A DNA stretch of 63,871 nt from a virus: positions 1-63,871 of IMG/VR virus record IMGVR_UViG_3300025012_000086; one strand, given 5' to 3'. Positions 32,541-38,982 of this stretch are shown in pieces (within the stretch, counting starts at the first letter, position 1; each line of letters begins with the position of its first letter). Under the pieces are notes generated by a model that was not told where the DNA came from, did no database searches, and worked only from the letters and a program-made list of their open reading frames with translations. The position numbers and the translations under genes were made by a program.

Positions 32541-32888
32541 ATGAAGATCGAGAAATGGCCGGGTCCAGGCGAACAAACATGTTCCACTGGCGGGCACAAG
32601 TTTTCCGTGGCAAGGCTGATCGAGCTGTCGAAGAGTCTCCCGGTAATGGAGATCCCGCTCGACCACCTAAACGTCTATTACACCTACAAGAACATGTCCC
32701 TGCGGATGTTCGTGTCCCATATGCAGGCTGTGCTGGATGCCGACATGTCGTGCCCCATTATCCTGGACGAGGATGGAGAGATCCTGGACGGCAGACACCG
32801 GGTAATGAAGGCCATGCTCCATGGCGACAAGACGATAAAAGCTGTCCGCTTTGACGAAAACCCAACACCCGACTGGATTGAGCCATGA
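32541..32888 (+). CDS. Small ParB/sulfiredoxin-like protein
   Basis: 115 residues. The segment PIILDEDGEILDGRHRVMKAM is the ParB-N motif (phosphate/nucleotide-binding DGxHR); the rest is a minimal domain with no helix-turn-helix. Such stand-alone domains are found as phage nucleases or NTP-dependent enzymes. Directly follows DUF1643 and overlaps the next gene by 4 bases. Confidence 0.8.
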   Translation: MKIEKWPGPGEQTCSTGGHKFSVARLIELSKSLPVMEIPLDHLNVYYTYKNMSLRMFVSHMQAVLDADMSCPIILDEDGEILDGRHRVMKAMLHGDKTIKAVRFDENPTPDWIEP

Positions 32889-33235
32889 AAGGAAAAAGCT
32901 CTTGCCATATCCCGAGCGACAAATACCGGGACGGCTGGGACAGGATCTTTGGCCGTGAGGAGAAACCTGCAATGAAGATGAAGAGAATTTTTCCACCAGT
33001 GCCAATCGGCGGCAAGCTCTGGGCCTACGACATTCCCAAGGCTGTATATGAAACCATCCGGGACGAAGTCATCGCAGCCATTGGCCAGGAGGCCGAGAAG
33101 ACGTACCTGAAAGCGGTAGCCGATGGAAGCCCAGACCTTACCGAGGTTATCCATGAACTGCAGGCGTATCTGAGGAAGTTGTCCGATAGGGGTTATCAGG
33201 CGAGGAATAACTTCCATGTGCTTGAGGGAACATGA
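32885..33235 (+). CDS. Hypothetical protein
   Basis: 116 residues; basic N-terminus, then two helices (KAVYETIRDEVIAAIGQEAEKTYL and DLTEVIHELQAYLRKL). No family recognised. Coupled by 4-base overlaps on both sides. Confidence 0.65.
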   Translation: MKGKSSCHIPSDKYRDGWDRIFGREEKPAMKMKRIFPPVPIGGKLWAYDIPKAVYETIRDEVIAAIGQEAEKTYLKAVADGSPDLTEVIHELQAYLRKLSDRGYQARNNFHVLEGT

Positions 33236-33489
33236 AACCGTTGAATGGTACTAAGTACAGGAAGCTGTCGAAGGTGGCTCAATCAATCCTGGCCGACATT
33301 GCCAGATCACCTATACCATGCTTAGAATTAAATCCAGGAGTGGTGAACAGGCTAGTAGGCGGCGGATACACGAACGTCATGCACTGCCCTTCACCATACA
33401 AATCACATAACGGTGGGACTTGTCCCTTCCTGGTGATAACATCGAAAGGCATGAGAGAGGTACAGCAATGGCAGCTCCGAGAAAGGTAG
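33232..33489 (+). CDS. Hypothetical winged-helix-like small protein
   Basis: 85 residues; LSKVAQSILADIARSPIPC and NRLVGGGYTNV followed by FLVITSKGMREVQQW have the spacing of a small winged helix with a restriction-like 'TxKG' end, as seen in phage MarR-like minis. Overlaps the small terminase gene by 22 bases. Confidence 0.6.
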   Translation: MKPLNGTKYRKLSKVAQSILADIARSPIPCLELNPGVVNRLVGGGYTNVMHCPSPYKSHNGGTCPFLVITSKGMREVQQWQLRER

Positions 33490-34133
33490 ACTACAAAAGC
33501 ATTGAACCAGACTGGATAGCCGGGATCAAGTCGATACAGGAACTATGTTCAGAGTATGAGGCGCGAACGGGCACCAAGGTAACCAAGGCGTCACTGATCA
33601 AGCACTTCAATAAAGCTCAAATACCTCGCGACGTTAAGGCAAGAATCATCGCTCGCGCAGAGGCCATGGTAACCGAGAGAGAGGCCATGGTAACCATCAA
33701 AGAAGAGCGATTGAATGAGATGGACCGTAAGCAGCGGAACAGAGCTGTTGAGGACGCCACGGTACTGAACATAGCTGACCGGATATCAGCCGAGAGATCC
33801 GATGTAGTCAAGGCCAGGAACATAGTCCAGAAGATGTGGGACAAGGTATCCGCCATGGATGACATGGAAGCCGAGCTGCAGACCCTTGGCGAATACCTTC
33901 GAGATCCGTCTGAGAGCTTCGACAAGCTGAACGACATCTACGCCAAGGTCATATCCTTCCCCGGCCAGGTTGATTCGATCAAGAAATTGGTTGACTCGCT
34001 TCGCAATTTAGTGTTGCTCGAACGTGAGATCTATGGTATAAAGGTAGGTGAAGGCGAGGGCAATAAGCGCCACGAGAGTATCACGATCAGGTGCGTCCCG
34101 GCCCCGAGGCGAGACGAGGAGGATGACGAATGA
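33468..34133 (+). CDS. Terminase small subunit
   Basis: 221 residues from ATG 33468. The start RKVDYKSIEPDWIAGIKSIQEL, a helix-turn-helix (KVTKASLIKHFNKAQIPRDV), then VVKARNIVQKM and KVISFPGQVDSIKKLVDSLRNLVLLEREIYGI match a terminase small-subunit family of podoviruses and siphoviruses. It binds the packaging site and delivers DNA to the large subunit. The large terminase gene is almost 5 kb downstream, separated by 17 small genes, an unusual separation. Confidence 0.85.
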   Translation: MAAPRKVDYKSIEPDWIAGIKSIQELCSEYEARTGTKVTKASLIKHFNKAQIPRDVKARIIARAEAMVTEREAMVTIKEERLNEMDRKQRNRAVEDATVLNIADRISAERSDVVKARNIVQKMWDKVSAMDDMEAELQTLGEYLRDPSESFDKLNDIYAKVISFPGQVDSIKKLVDSLRNLVLLEREIYGIKVGEGEGNKRHESITIRCVPAPRRDEEDDE

Positions 34134-34336
34134 GGCGTGGTGAAATCCTCCCCGGCATGTACGTTGAATACCAGGGAGCGACCGGCGTTGTCATGTACCC
34201 GCTTAATATAAGCGAGAAAGGCCTCGTCACCATACTCTTAGACGAGGGGTATCAAGAGCGCTGGCCGCTGTCTGGAATCAAGGAAGTTTTCTGCATAGCC
34301 CTACTGGAGGAGCCAGATGCAACTGGGGAAGTATAA
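34130..34336 (+). CDS. Hypothetical small beta protein
   Basis: 68 residues with an SH3/KOW-like pattern (EILPGMYVEYQGATGVVMYP, VTILLDEGYQERWPLSGI), i.e. a small barrel. Overlaps the terminase stop (ATGA). No family named. Confidence 0.6.
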   Translation: MRRGEILPGMYVEYQGATGVVMYPLNISEKGLVTILLDEGYQERWPLSGIKEVFCIALLEEPDATGEV

Positions 34337-34508
34337 GGTCGAGAAGAAGGTGGCGAAGACCGGCAAGTGGGCCTCCACCAGCTTTGACGGAAAAGTATTC
34401 ATCAAGCTCTTCGGCATTGAGCGGCAGGTTGACGCTGAGCACAACCAGACCCTCATGTATTTCATCATCATCGGCAAATATGCCATTACCATTGAGAGGA
34501 CCAAATAA
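34317..34508 (+). CDS. Hypothetical small protein
   Basis: 63 residues, basic, beta-rich at the end (LMYFIIIGKYAITIERT). GGAGGAG before the ATG; overlaps the upstream gene by 20 bases. No family recognised. Confidence 0.6.
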   Translation: MQLGKYKVEKKVAKTGKWASTSFDGKVFIKLFGIERQVDAEHNQTLMYFIIIGKYAITIERTK

Positions 34509-34720
34509 TGGAAGGAGAGGCTAAGATCTGCAGGATATGCCACAGTAAAGAGCAAGACCTGTTCCTGTGCGACGGGCTTGTGTCGCCGACATTCCCCAAG
34601 CTGGCCAAGAGCCTGAAGTGCCTCTACGGCCATTTCGATATCGACTTTGTCGAACTTGGTCCTGCCGCTGTTGGTTTCTGGCGCAACCTGCTCAAGGTCC
34701 AGCTTGAGGTCCGGTCATGA
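34508..34720 (+). CDS. Hypothetical Cys-containing small protein
   Basis: 70 residues starting at TAATG overlap. CRICHSKEQDLFLCDG could bind zinc. No family recognised. Confidence 0.6.
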   Translation: MEGEAKICRICHSKEQDLFLCDGLVSPTFPKLAKSLKCLYGHFDIDFVELGPAAVGFWRNLLKVQLEVRS

Positions 34721-34908
34721 TGATGGTAATGATGCTCCTACAATGGAGTGACGCCTCGATTATGCCACACAACCGGGCAACCAACAAGCTAGTGAATACC
34801 CTTACCGGCAGGCTGACCTTCGACCAGTGCATCTTCATGGTGGAGCTGATGTGGCCCGACTACGCCAGTGACGTGAAGAGGAAGAGCGGAGGCTCGCTGC
34901 ACCTATAA
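34717..34908 (+). CDS. Small Met-rich protein, paralogue of the next gene
   Basis: 63 residues. MMLLQWSDASIMPHNRATNKLVN lines up with MMLYQWAECAGYNNYNQTTRYVM in the 34931 gene, so the two are probably tandem duplicates. GAGGT before the ATG. No family recognised. Confidence 0.55.
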   Translation: MMMVMMLLQWSDASIMPHNRATNKLVNTLTGRLTFDQCIFMVELMWPDYASDVKRKSGGSLHL

Positions 34909-34930
34909 TCCTGGCTCGAGAAAATCCGGA

Positions 34931-35104
34931 ATGACACTCGCAATGATGCTGTACCAATGGGCCGAATGTGCTGGTTATAACAACTACAATCAGACGACCC
35001 GCTACGTCATGGCCGTGGTGATGACCAGGATGAAACAAGGTGCGTGGCGCAAGGTCCGTTACGAGATAATGAGCGGCTGGAAAAGCGGCGACAACAGGTG
35101 GTAG
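34931..35104 (+). CDS. 57-residue paralogue of the preceding gene
   Basis: ATG 34931, TAG at 35104. Shares the MMLxQWxxxA...N start and a C-terminal Trp segment with its neighbour. The ribosome site is weak (CCGGA). No family recognised. Confidence 0.5.
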   Translation: MTLAMMLYQWAECAGYNNYNQTTRYVMAVVMTRMKQGAWRKVRYEIMSGWKSGDNRW

Positions 35105-35106
35105 CT

Positions 35107-35373
35107 ATGAAAACAATGCGTGAGCTGGTAGAAGACAAAGTCATGGAGCTTTTCAGGGAGGGCTACGAAGAGGGCCTGGAGGCCTTCCACGAGCCGGTCA
35201 AGGTGACGGATATAGAGAGACGCATTTTGGCTTATCCGCACCCCAGGGTGATCGTTATCAACCCTGGACACCTTGAAGCGCTCTTCACGATGATCGAGGC
35301 CAGGGTCAAGTGCGCATATGACGCCGAGCTGCTCAAGGTGCTCGACGCCCAACTCTGTCAAGCATACAGGTGA
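35107..35373 (+). CDS. Hypothetical helical protein
   Basis: 88 residues from ATG 35107 (AGGTGG upstream). Helical and acidic with a YPHPRVIVINPGHLEALF strand-turn in the middle. No family recognised. Confidence 0.6.
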   Translation: MKTMRELVEDKVMELFREGYEEGLEAFHEPVKVTDIERRILAYPHPRVIVINPGHLEALFTMIEARVKCAYDAELLKVLDAQLCQAYR

Positions 35374-35376
35374 GCC

Positions 35377-35583
35377 ATGCCGCACGGTAAGAACGTCATA
35401 CACCGCATACACGACGGTATGCAATTCTTCTTCTCCCCCGAGTCTGCACGGTTCGAGTTTGTCGGCTTCTATTTCGACCACGACAACATCTGCAGGCCAA
35501 TCCATGCCCAGTCGATCTACGGCCAGCACATCATGGCGTGGTTGGGCATCGAAACCGATGACAGCGGAATGCCGATAATATGA
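35377..35583 (+). CDS. Hypothetical small protein
   Basis: 68 residues rich in His, Phe and Ile (HDGMQFFFSPESARFEFVGFY). AGGTGA upstream; overlaps the next start. No family recognised. Confidence 0.55.
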   Translation: MPHGKNVIHRIHDGMQFFFSPESARFEFVGFYFDHDNICRPIHAQSIYGQHIMAWLGIETDDSGMPII

Positions 35584-35954
35584 GAGATCCCATAGACATC
35601 AACAGGGTAATTCACAAGATGTGGCCAGACAAGTACCGGGTGAACGCCAGGATCAGCGTCAAGAGCTACGTTCGCCACATGCCCGACATCGACAAGGAGA
35701 TCCGCGCCATGCTTTCCCACGGCATAGCCGACGCCTTAGTTAATCGCCTGAAGGACGGCGGATTTTTTGAGCGCATTATCCCGGACCATGATAGAGTGAA
35801 TTGCAAATACTGCAGAGAGGAAGAGTATTCGTACGGCCCTCGCGCCGTGGACTGGAGAGACGATATCCTGTACCACGGAGAGGTATACGCGTTCACCAAA
35901 GAGGAGCTGAGAGAATTCCTGGTGGCTGTGTTAGGTGAGGCCCTATCGGAATAA
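35580..35954 (+). CDS. Hypothetical protein with CKYC pair
   Basis: 124 residues, helical N-terminal half, CKYCREEEYSYG in the middle, helical end (TKEELREFLVAVLGEAL). Coupled to both neighbours. No family recognised. Confidence 0.65.
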   Translation: MRDPIDINRVIHKMWPDKYRVNARISVKSYVRHMPDIDKEIRAMLSHGIADALVNRLKDGGFFERIIPDHDRVNCKYCREEEYSYGPRAVDWRDDILYHGEVYAFTKEELREFLVAVLGEALSE

Positions 35955-36376
35955 TGGGATTCGTTTACGCTATTCATCATACGCCTACTGGTTCAAGGTA
36001 TATCGGCAGCACGGTAAACTTCGCCAGGCGCACCAAGGACCACGTCAACAGGCTTCGCAGTGAAAGGCATCATTGCGAGGCCCTGCAGTCGTTATGGAAT
36101 TCCTGTGCGCAGTCCGAATTCGAGTGGTATGTTATCGAGGAAACTGATCGGCACGAGGAGCGGGAACAGTTCTGGATAGACTTCTTCGGCGAAACCCTCA
36201 ATACCATTAAGATAGTTGGTGAGGTTCCGACGTGTCGCCGTAGGCCTAAGCCAGCTAAAGCTGAGTCCAGGATTGATCGATGGCGCAAGAAGGAGGCTGA
36301 CAGGCTCGAAAGAGAGGCTATGGCCGAAGTTGAGATGTATGTTAGGTACTTCCCCGATAGGTGCCGAACCAAGTAA
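35954..36376 (+). CDS. GIY-YIG endonuclease
   Basis: 140 residues. FVYAIHH and SRYIGSTVNFARRTKDH are the GIY-YIG signature with the catalytic Arg; the YVIEETD strand and EREQFWIDFF Glu helix complete the core. A basic Arg/Lys-rich tail may bind DNA. Probably a free-standing homing endonuclease in the small-gene array between the terminase subunits. Confidence 0.88.
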   Translation: MGFVYAIHHTPTGSRYIGSTVNFARRTKDHVNRLRSERHHCEALQSLWNSCAQSEFEWYVIEETDRHEEREQFWIDFFGETLNTIKIVGEVPTCRRRPKPAKAESRIDRWRKKEADRLEREAMAEVEMYVRYFPDRCRTK

Positions 36377-36427
36377 CTGTTATCCGACAACTATCAAAAG
36401 TTCAACAAACCAGCCAATGGAGCGAGA

Positions 36428-37114
36428 ATGAAACTGAAAAGAAAGGTCAGGCGTCTGGAGCAGGGCATCACCATGCTTCGTGTTGACATGAGCAAGAAGC
36501 TGTCCAGGATCGAAGGTCTGCTCAAGGTCTTCATGAAAGACATCGGAGTGGACGTGCCCACTGATCACGAGGGGGCTTGCGTAGCCGCCTTCAAGAAGAT
36601 GCTGGATCAAATCGAGCCACCCATCATGCTCCCCAAGGCTATGCCCGAAGTGAAAGGCGACACCATCCGCTTCCGCCGCCGTGAGCTGCCTGGCGCTGAC
36701 ATCCTGGTATCCGAAGGCCTGACACCTACTCCCGAGACAATCAAGGACTTTAATGACGACATGCTTTGCCAATGCCCGCAATGTCGTGAGTACCGAGCCA
36801 ATGAACGTGTCAGGGAGCGCTTCGAGGGTATGCTACTTTCGAGCGAGGACGTAGCAGCCAGCCTTATCAACTTCCCGGACGACCCGGTCATGTGGCCCGA
36901 GGACTGCCAAGTGTTTATCGGCATCGACCCAGGCGTTGAAGACTGGAGTGGCATTGCCATGGTCAGGGATAACCCGGATGACGCGATGATCGACGCCATG
37001 ACATTCGGCACCGGCCTTTACAGAAGCTTCGGCCCTATCAAGACCGGAACCTACTTCACCGCATTGGCAACAGAGTCCACGGTCATGAAGGCTCTCAAGG
37101 AGATGAATGAATAA
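36428..37114 (+). CDS. Hypothetical protein with coiled coil and RuvC-like strand
   Basis: 228 residues. N-terminal basic coiled coil (about 1-40), a linker, CQCPQCREYRANE near residue 115, then VFIGIDPGVEDWSGIAMV near 165, which looks like the first strand of an RNase H/RuvC fold. The protein stops before the rest of such a fold could fit, so it may be a truncated fusion or chance similarity. No family assigned. Confidence 0.6.
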   Translation: MKLKRKVRRLEQGITMLRVDMSKKLSRIEGLLKVFMKDIGVDVPTDHEGACVAAFKKMLDQIEPPIMLPKAMPEVKGDTIRFRRRELPGADILVSEGLTPTPETIKDFNDDMLCQCPQCREYRANERVRERFEGMLLSSEDVAASLINFPDDPVMWPEDCQVFIGIDPGVEDWSGIAMVRDNPDDAMIDAMTFGTGLYRSFGPIKTGTYFTALATESTVMKALKEMNE

Positions 37115-37271
37115 AGATAACTGGGAACGCAAGCTGGTAAAGTATTGGTCAGGCATGAACTACTCGCTGGTTCAGGTCCAGCCGAGAAAGATCATCGGTG
37201 CCAAGATGAGGGTGTTCGTGCATAACGTGCTTTCAATCCCTGGCCAGAAGAGACTATTAGAGGGCAGATGA
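37107..37271 (+). CDS. 54-residue basic protein
   Basis: ATG 37107, TGA at 37271, overlapping both neighbours. Lys/Arg/Trp-rich with KIIGAKMRVFVHNVLSIPG. No family recognised. Confidence 0.5.
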   Translation: MNKDNWERKLVKYWSGMNYSLVQVQPRKIIGAKMRVFVHNVLSIPGQKRLLEGR

Positions 37272-37387
37272 TCGGCAAAATCCTTCTGTTCACATCGCTG
37301 TGGATAATCATAGGCCTCATCATCTTCCGTGTCTGCAATGACGCCAAGAGGGACGGCTGGTGGCTTCACGACGAAGATCCGGAATGA
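37268..37387 (+). CDS. 39-residue membrane peptide
   Basis: ATG 37268 overlaps the previous stop. One span (LLFTSLWIIIGLIIFRVC) then a charged WWLHDEDPE tail. No family recognised. The following 37388-37602 stretch has no convincing gene but ends in a perfect inverted repeat. Confidence 0.55.
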   Translation: MIGKILLFTSLWIIIGLIIFRVCNDAKRDGWWLHDEDPE

Positions 37388-37547
37388 GCGACATGCATAG
37401 ATGGTCACGACCATGGAAGGCGGCGAGGAGCACAGGGGAATAACCAAGTACCCGTCAATATATAACCGGCTCGATTCGACTGCGACATCCCTCTCGTCGG
37501 GGGTAAATCGCCTCTGCGTTTTTTCTGTGCAACCGATCAATGGTCAT

Positions 37548-37583
37548 GGTACTGTACAATCTAATGATGAATTGTACAGTACC
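37548..37583. promoter_or_regulatory. Perfect 13-bp inverted repeat (operator or attenuator)
   Basis: GGTACTGTACAAT (37548-37560), 10-base loop, ATTGTACAGTACC (37571-37583), followed by TTTTCCTTTT and GGAGG before the ATG at 37603. It could be an RNA hairpin terminator/attenuator or a dimeric repressor site. Confidence 0.6.
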
Positions 37584-37602
37584 TTTTCCTTTTGGAGGAC
37601 CG

Positions 37603-37839
37603 ATGAAAGAGATTATCAAATTTGTTACAGAGGATGGCCAGGAGTTTGTCTCCGAGAACGACGCGCTGAATCACGAGATCAATGTTGACCTCATGATGCT
37701 CATGCCGGATAGCGAGGATTCCAGAGCCATGAACTGGACCAGGTTAGAGATCGCAATGTGGGTCAGGCGTAACATTGCGGCAATTAATGTAGCTATCTCC
37801 ATGGACCGGATCGAGTACCGGATTCCCAGGATCGAATAG
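37603..37839 (+). CDS. Hypothetical protein behind an inverted repeat
   Basis: 78 residues from ATG 37603 (TTTGGAGG). KFVTEDGQEFVSENDALNHE then helices; such 'F..EDG..F.....A..HE' starts recur in small phage proteins of unknown role. Its expression may be controlled by the inverted repeat 20 bases upstream. Confidence 0.65.
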   Translation: MKEIIKFVTEDGQEFVSENDALNHEINVDLMMLMPDSEDSRAMNWTRLEIAMWVRRNIAAINVAISMDRIEYRIPRIE

Positions 37840-37879
37840 CCGACAAGAAACACCACAAGCAGAGGAGCTTCACGGTAGT

Positions 37880-38089
37880 ATGAAAGTATGCAACGACTTA
37901 CGAGAGCGGCAGTTTACGACCAACAGTACGACAGGCAAGCGCTGCCGCTACATTGATGAGTTTGACGAGCTGGACATAGGCACGGTGTACGACCACGGTG
38001 ATGGCTGGTACATCGTAGAGAAGAAGTATCAGAACGGTGACGAGCTGGTAGACGTCCCGGCTGAAAACGTCAAGGAGGTAGAACGTTGA
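37880..38089 (+). CDS. Hypothetical small protein
   Basis: 69 residues, beta-rich (DELDIGTVYDHGDGWYIVEKKY), acidic. Its stop overlaps the TTG start of the next gene. No family recognised. Confidence 0.55.
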   Translation: MKVCNDLRERQFTTNSTTGKRCRYIDEFDELDIGTVYDHGDGWYIVEKKYQNGDELVDVPAENVKEVER

Positions 38090-38271
38090 CACTGAAACAG
38101 AAGATCTGTGGATTCAAAGGCCATGAGTTTGAGCTATTCGCTGCGCCCACTGCAGCCAAGCGCACTGCACACGTCAGGCTTATCTGCAGCAAATGCGGAT
38201 TCGGCACCGCCTGGTATTCACTGCGCAAGGCCACGAAGACGACTGACCTGCTGCAGGCCAAGGAGGAATGA
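38086..38271 (+). CDS. Zinc-ribbon-like small protein with TTG start
   Basis: 61 residues. The TTG at 38086 sits at proper distance from AAGGAGG and overlaps the upstream TGA, so a TTG start is supported. ICGFKGHEF and later RLICSKCGFG form a likely zinc site. No family recognised. Confidence 0.6.
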   Translation: MTLKQKICGFKGHEFELFAAPTAAKRTAHVRLICSKCGFGTAWYSLRKATKTTDLLQAKEE

Positions 38272-38696
38272 TGGACGGCAATATCTTTCGTGGCCTCTTC
38301 GCGAGACTGGAGGCAAACCGCAAGGCCGCTCTCGACAAGCAGGCCGAGGCCGAGAAGGACAGCAAGGAGCTTCTCGACCTGGAAAAGGCCCAGCACAGCC
38401 AGTTCCGCGCCAGGATGGAAGGCCTGCGCATCAAGTGCGAATTCTTCCGTGAGAAAACACCCCATGGGTCTTTCGAGATACTCATGGGCCGCAAGGTCAT
38501 GGTAGAGAGAATCTACGTTGACCCCGAATTCATGGACGTCGGCGTCTGCTTCGTATTCTGGGACAACACCGGTATCATGAGACGCAACCGCATGTCCATT
38601 GAGAACTTCAGCGCTGGATGTGACCGCAGCAGTCACTGGTCACCAACCCAGCAAATCACCGCCAATCAAGGCCCAATGATCACACCTATCTATTGA
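38271..38696 (+). CDS. Hypothetical protein
   Basis: 141 residues from ATG 38271 (AAGGAGG at better distance than ATG 38268). N-terminal coiled coil (about 10-50), then a beta-rich half with EILMGRKVMVERIYVDPEF. No family recognised. Confidence 0.6.
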   Translation: MDGNIFRGLFARLEANRKAALDKQAEAEKDSKELLDLEKAQHSQFRARMEGLRIKCEFFREKTPHGSFEILMGRKVMVERIYVDPEFMDVGVCFVFWDNTGIMRRNRMSIENFSAGCDRSSHWSPTQQITANQGPMITPIY

Positions 38697-38706
38697 GAGG
38701 AGTACC

Positions 38707-38838
38707 ATGAAACTCGAAAGACTGAATCCGATTATCGTTCCCACCAGCCAAAGCTACAACTCGGTCAAAGCCGCCCTCCTTCCCCAGCCAGATTCCGGAG
38801 AAGCGTCCGTCGACAGAACAAATGTGAATGCCCCATAG
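38707..38838 (+). CDS. 43-residue hypothetical peptide
   Basis: ATG 38707 with GGAG upstream, TAG at 38838. Pro/Ser-rich (IIVPTSQSYNSVKAALLPQP). Last gene before the structured leader and terminator. No family recognised. Confidence 0.45.
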   Translation: MKLERLNPIIVPTSQSYNSVKAALLPQPDSGEASVDRTNVNAP

Positions 38839-38945
38839 GTGTTGATGGCAACACCAGAGATCCGGCGAATACCAGGCTCACAACCTGGTAGCCGTTTAAC
38901 CCACTTGAGCCAACTTACCTGGAACCGGCTCAAGTGGGTTTTTTT
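38838..38945 (+). ncRNA. Three-hairpin structured RNA ending in the terminator
   Basis: Stem-loop 1 GGTGTTG/CAACACC with loop ATGG (about 38839-38856); stem-loop 2 TACCAGG/CCTGGTA with the 7-base loop CTCACAA; stem-loop 3 is the 14-bp terminator. Loop 2 looks like a tRNA anticodon loop, but no acceptor or T arm fits. Possibly a small RNA or a structured 3' end. The noncoding call is tentative. Confidence 0.35.
38898..38945 (+). terminator. Strong terminator before the large terminase
   Basis: AACCCACTTGAGCC (38898-38911) pairs perfectly with 38927-38940 and is followed by a run of Ts. It separates the small-gene array from the morphogenesis unit. Confidence 0.92.
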
Positions 38946-38946
38946 A

Positions 38947-38975
38947 TTGACCTAGCAATAAGCATGCCATATATT
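38947..38975 (+). promoter_or_regulatory. Promoter of the morphogenesis unit
   Basis: TTGACC (38947-38952), 17-base spacer, TATATT (38970-38975), starting right after the terminator T-tract. The terminase ATG is only 7 bases past the -10 box, which implies a leaderless or near-leaderless transcript. Confidence 0.7.
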
Positions 38976-38982
38976 TTCCGGT

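Noticed and set aside
37401-37688. A 95-residue reading frame before 37603
   Set aside because: It runs through the inverted repeat and ribosome site of the real gene at 37603, has no ribosome site and low-quality composition.
38868-38892. A tRNA-like anticodon arm (stem with CTCACAA loop)
   Set aside because: No matching acceptor stem, D arm or T arm can be formed around it; kept only as part of a structured RNA.
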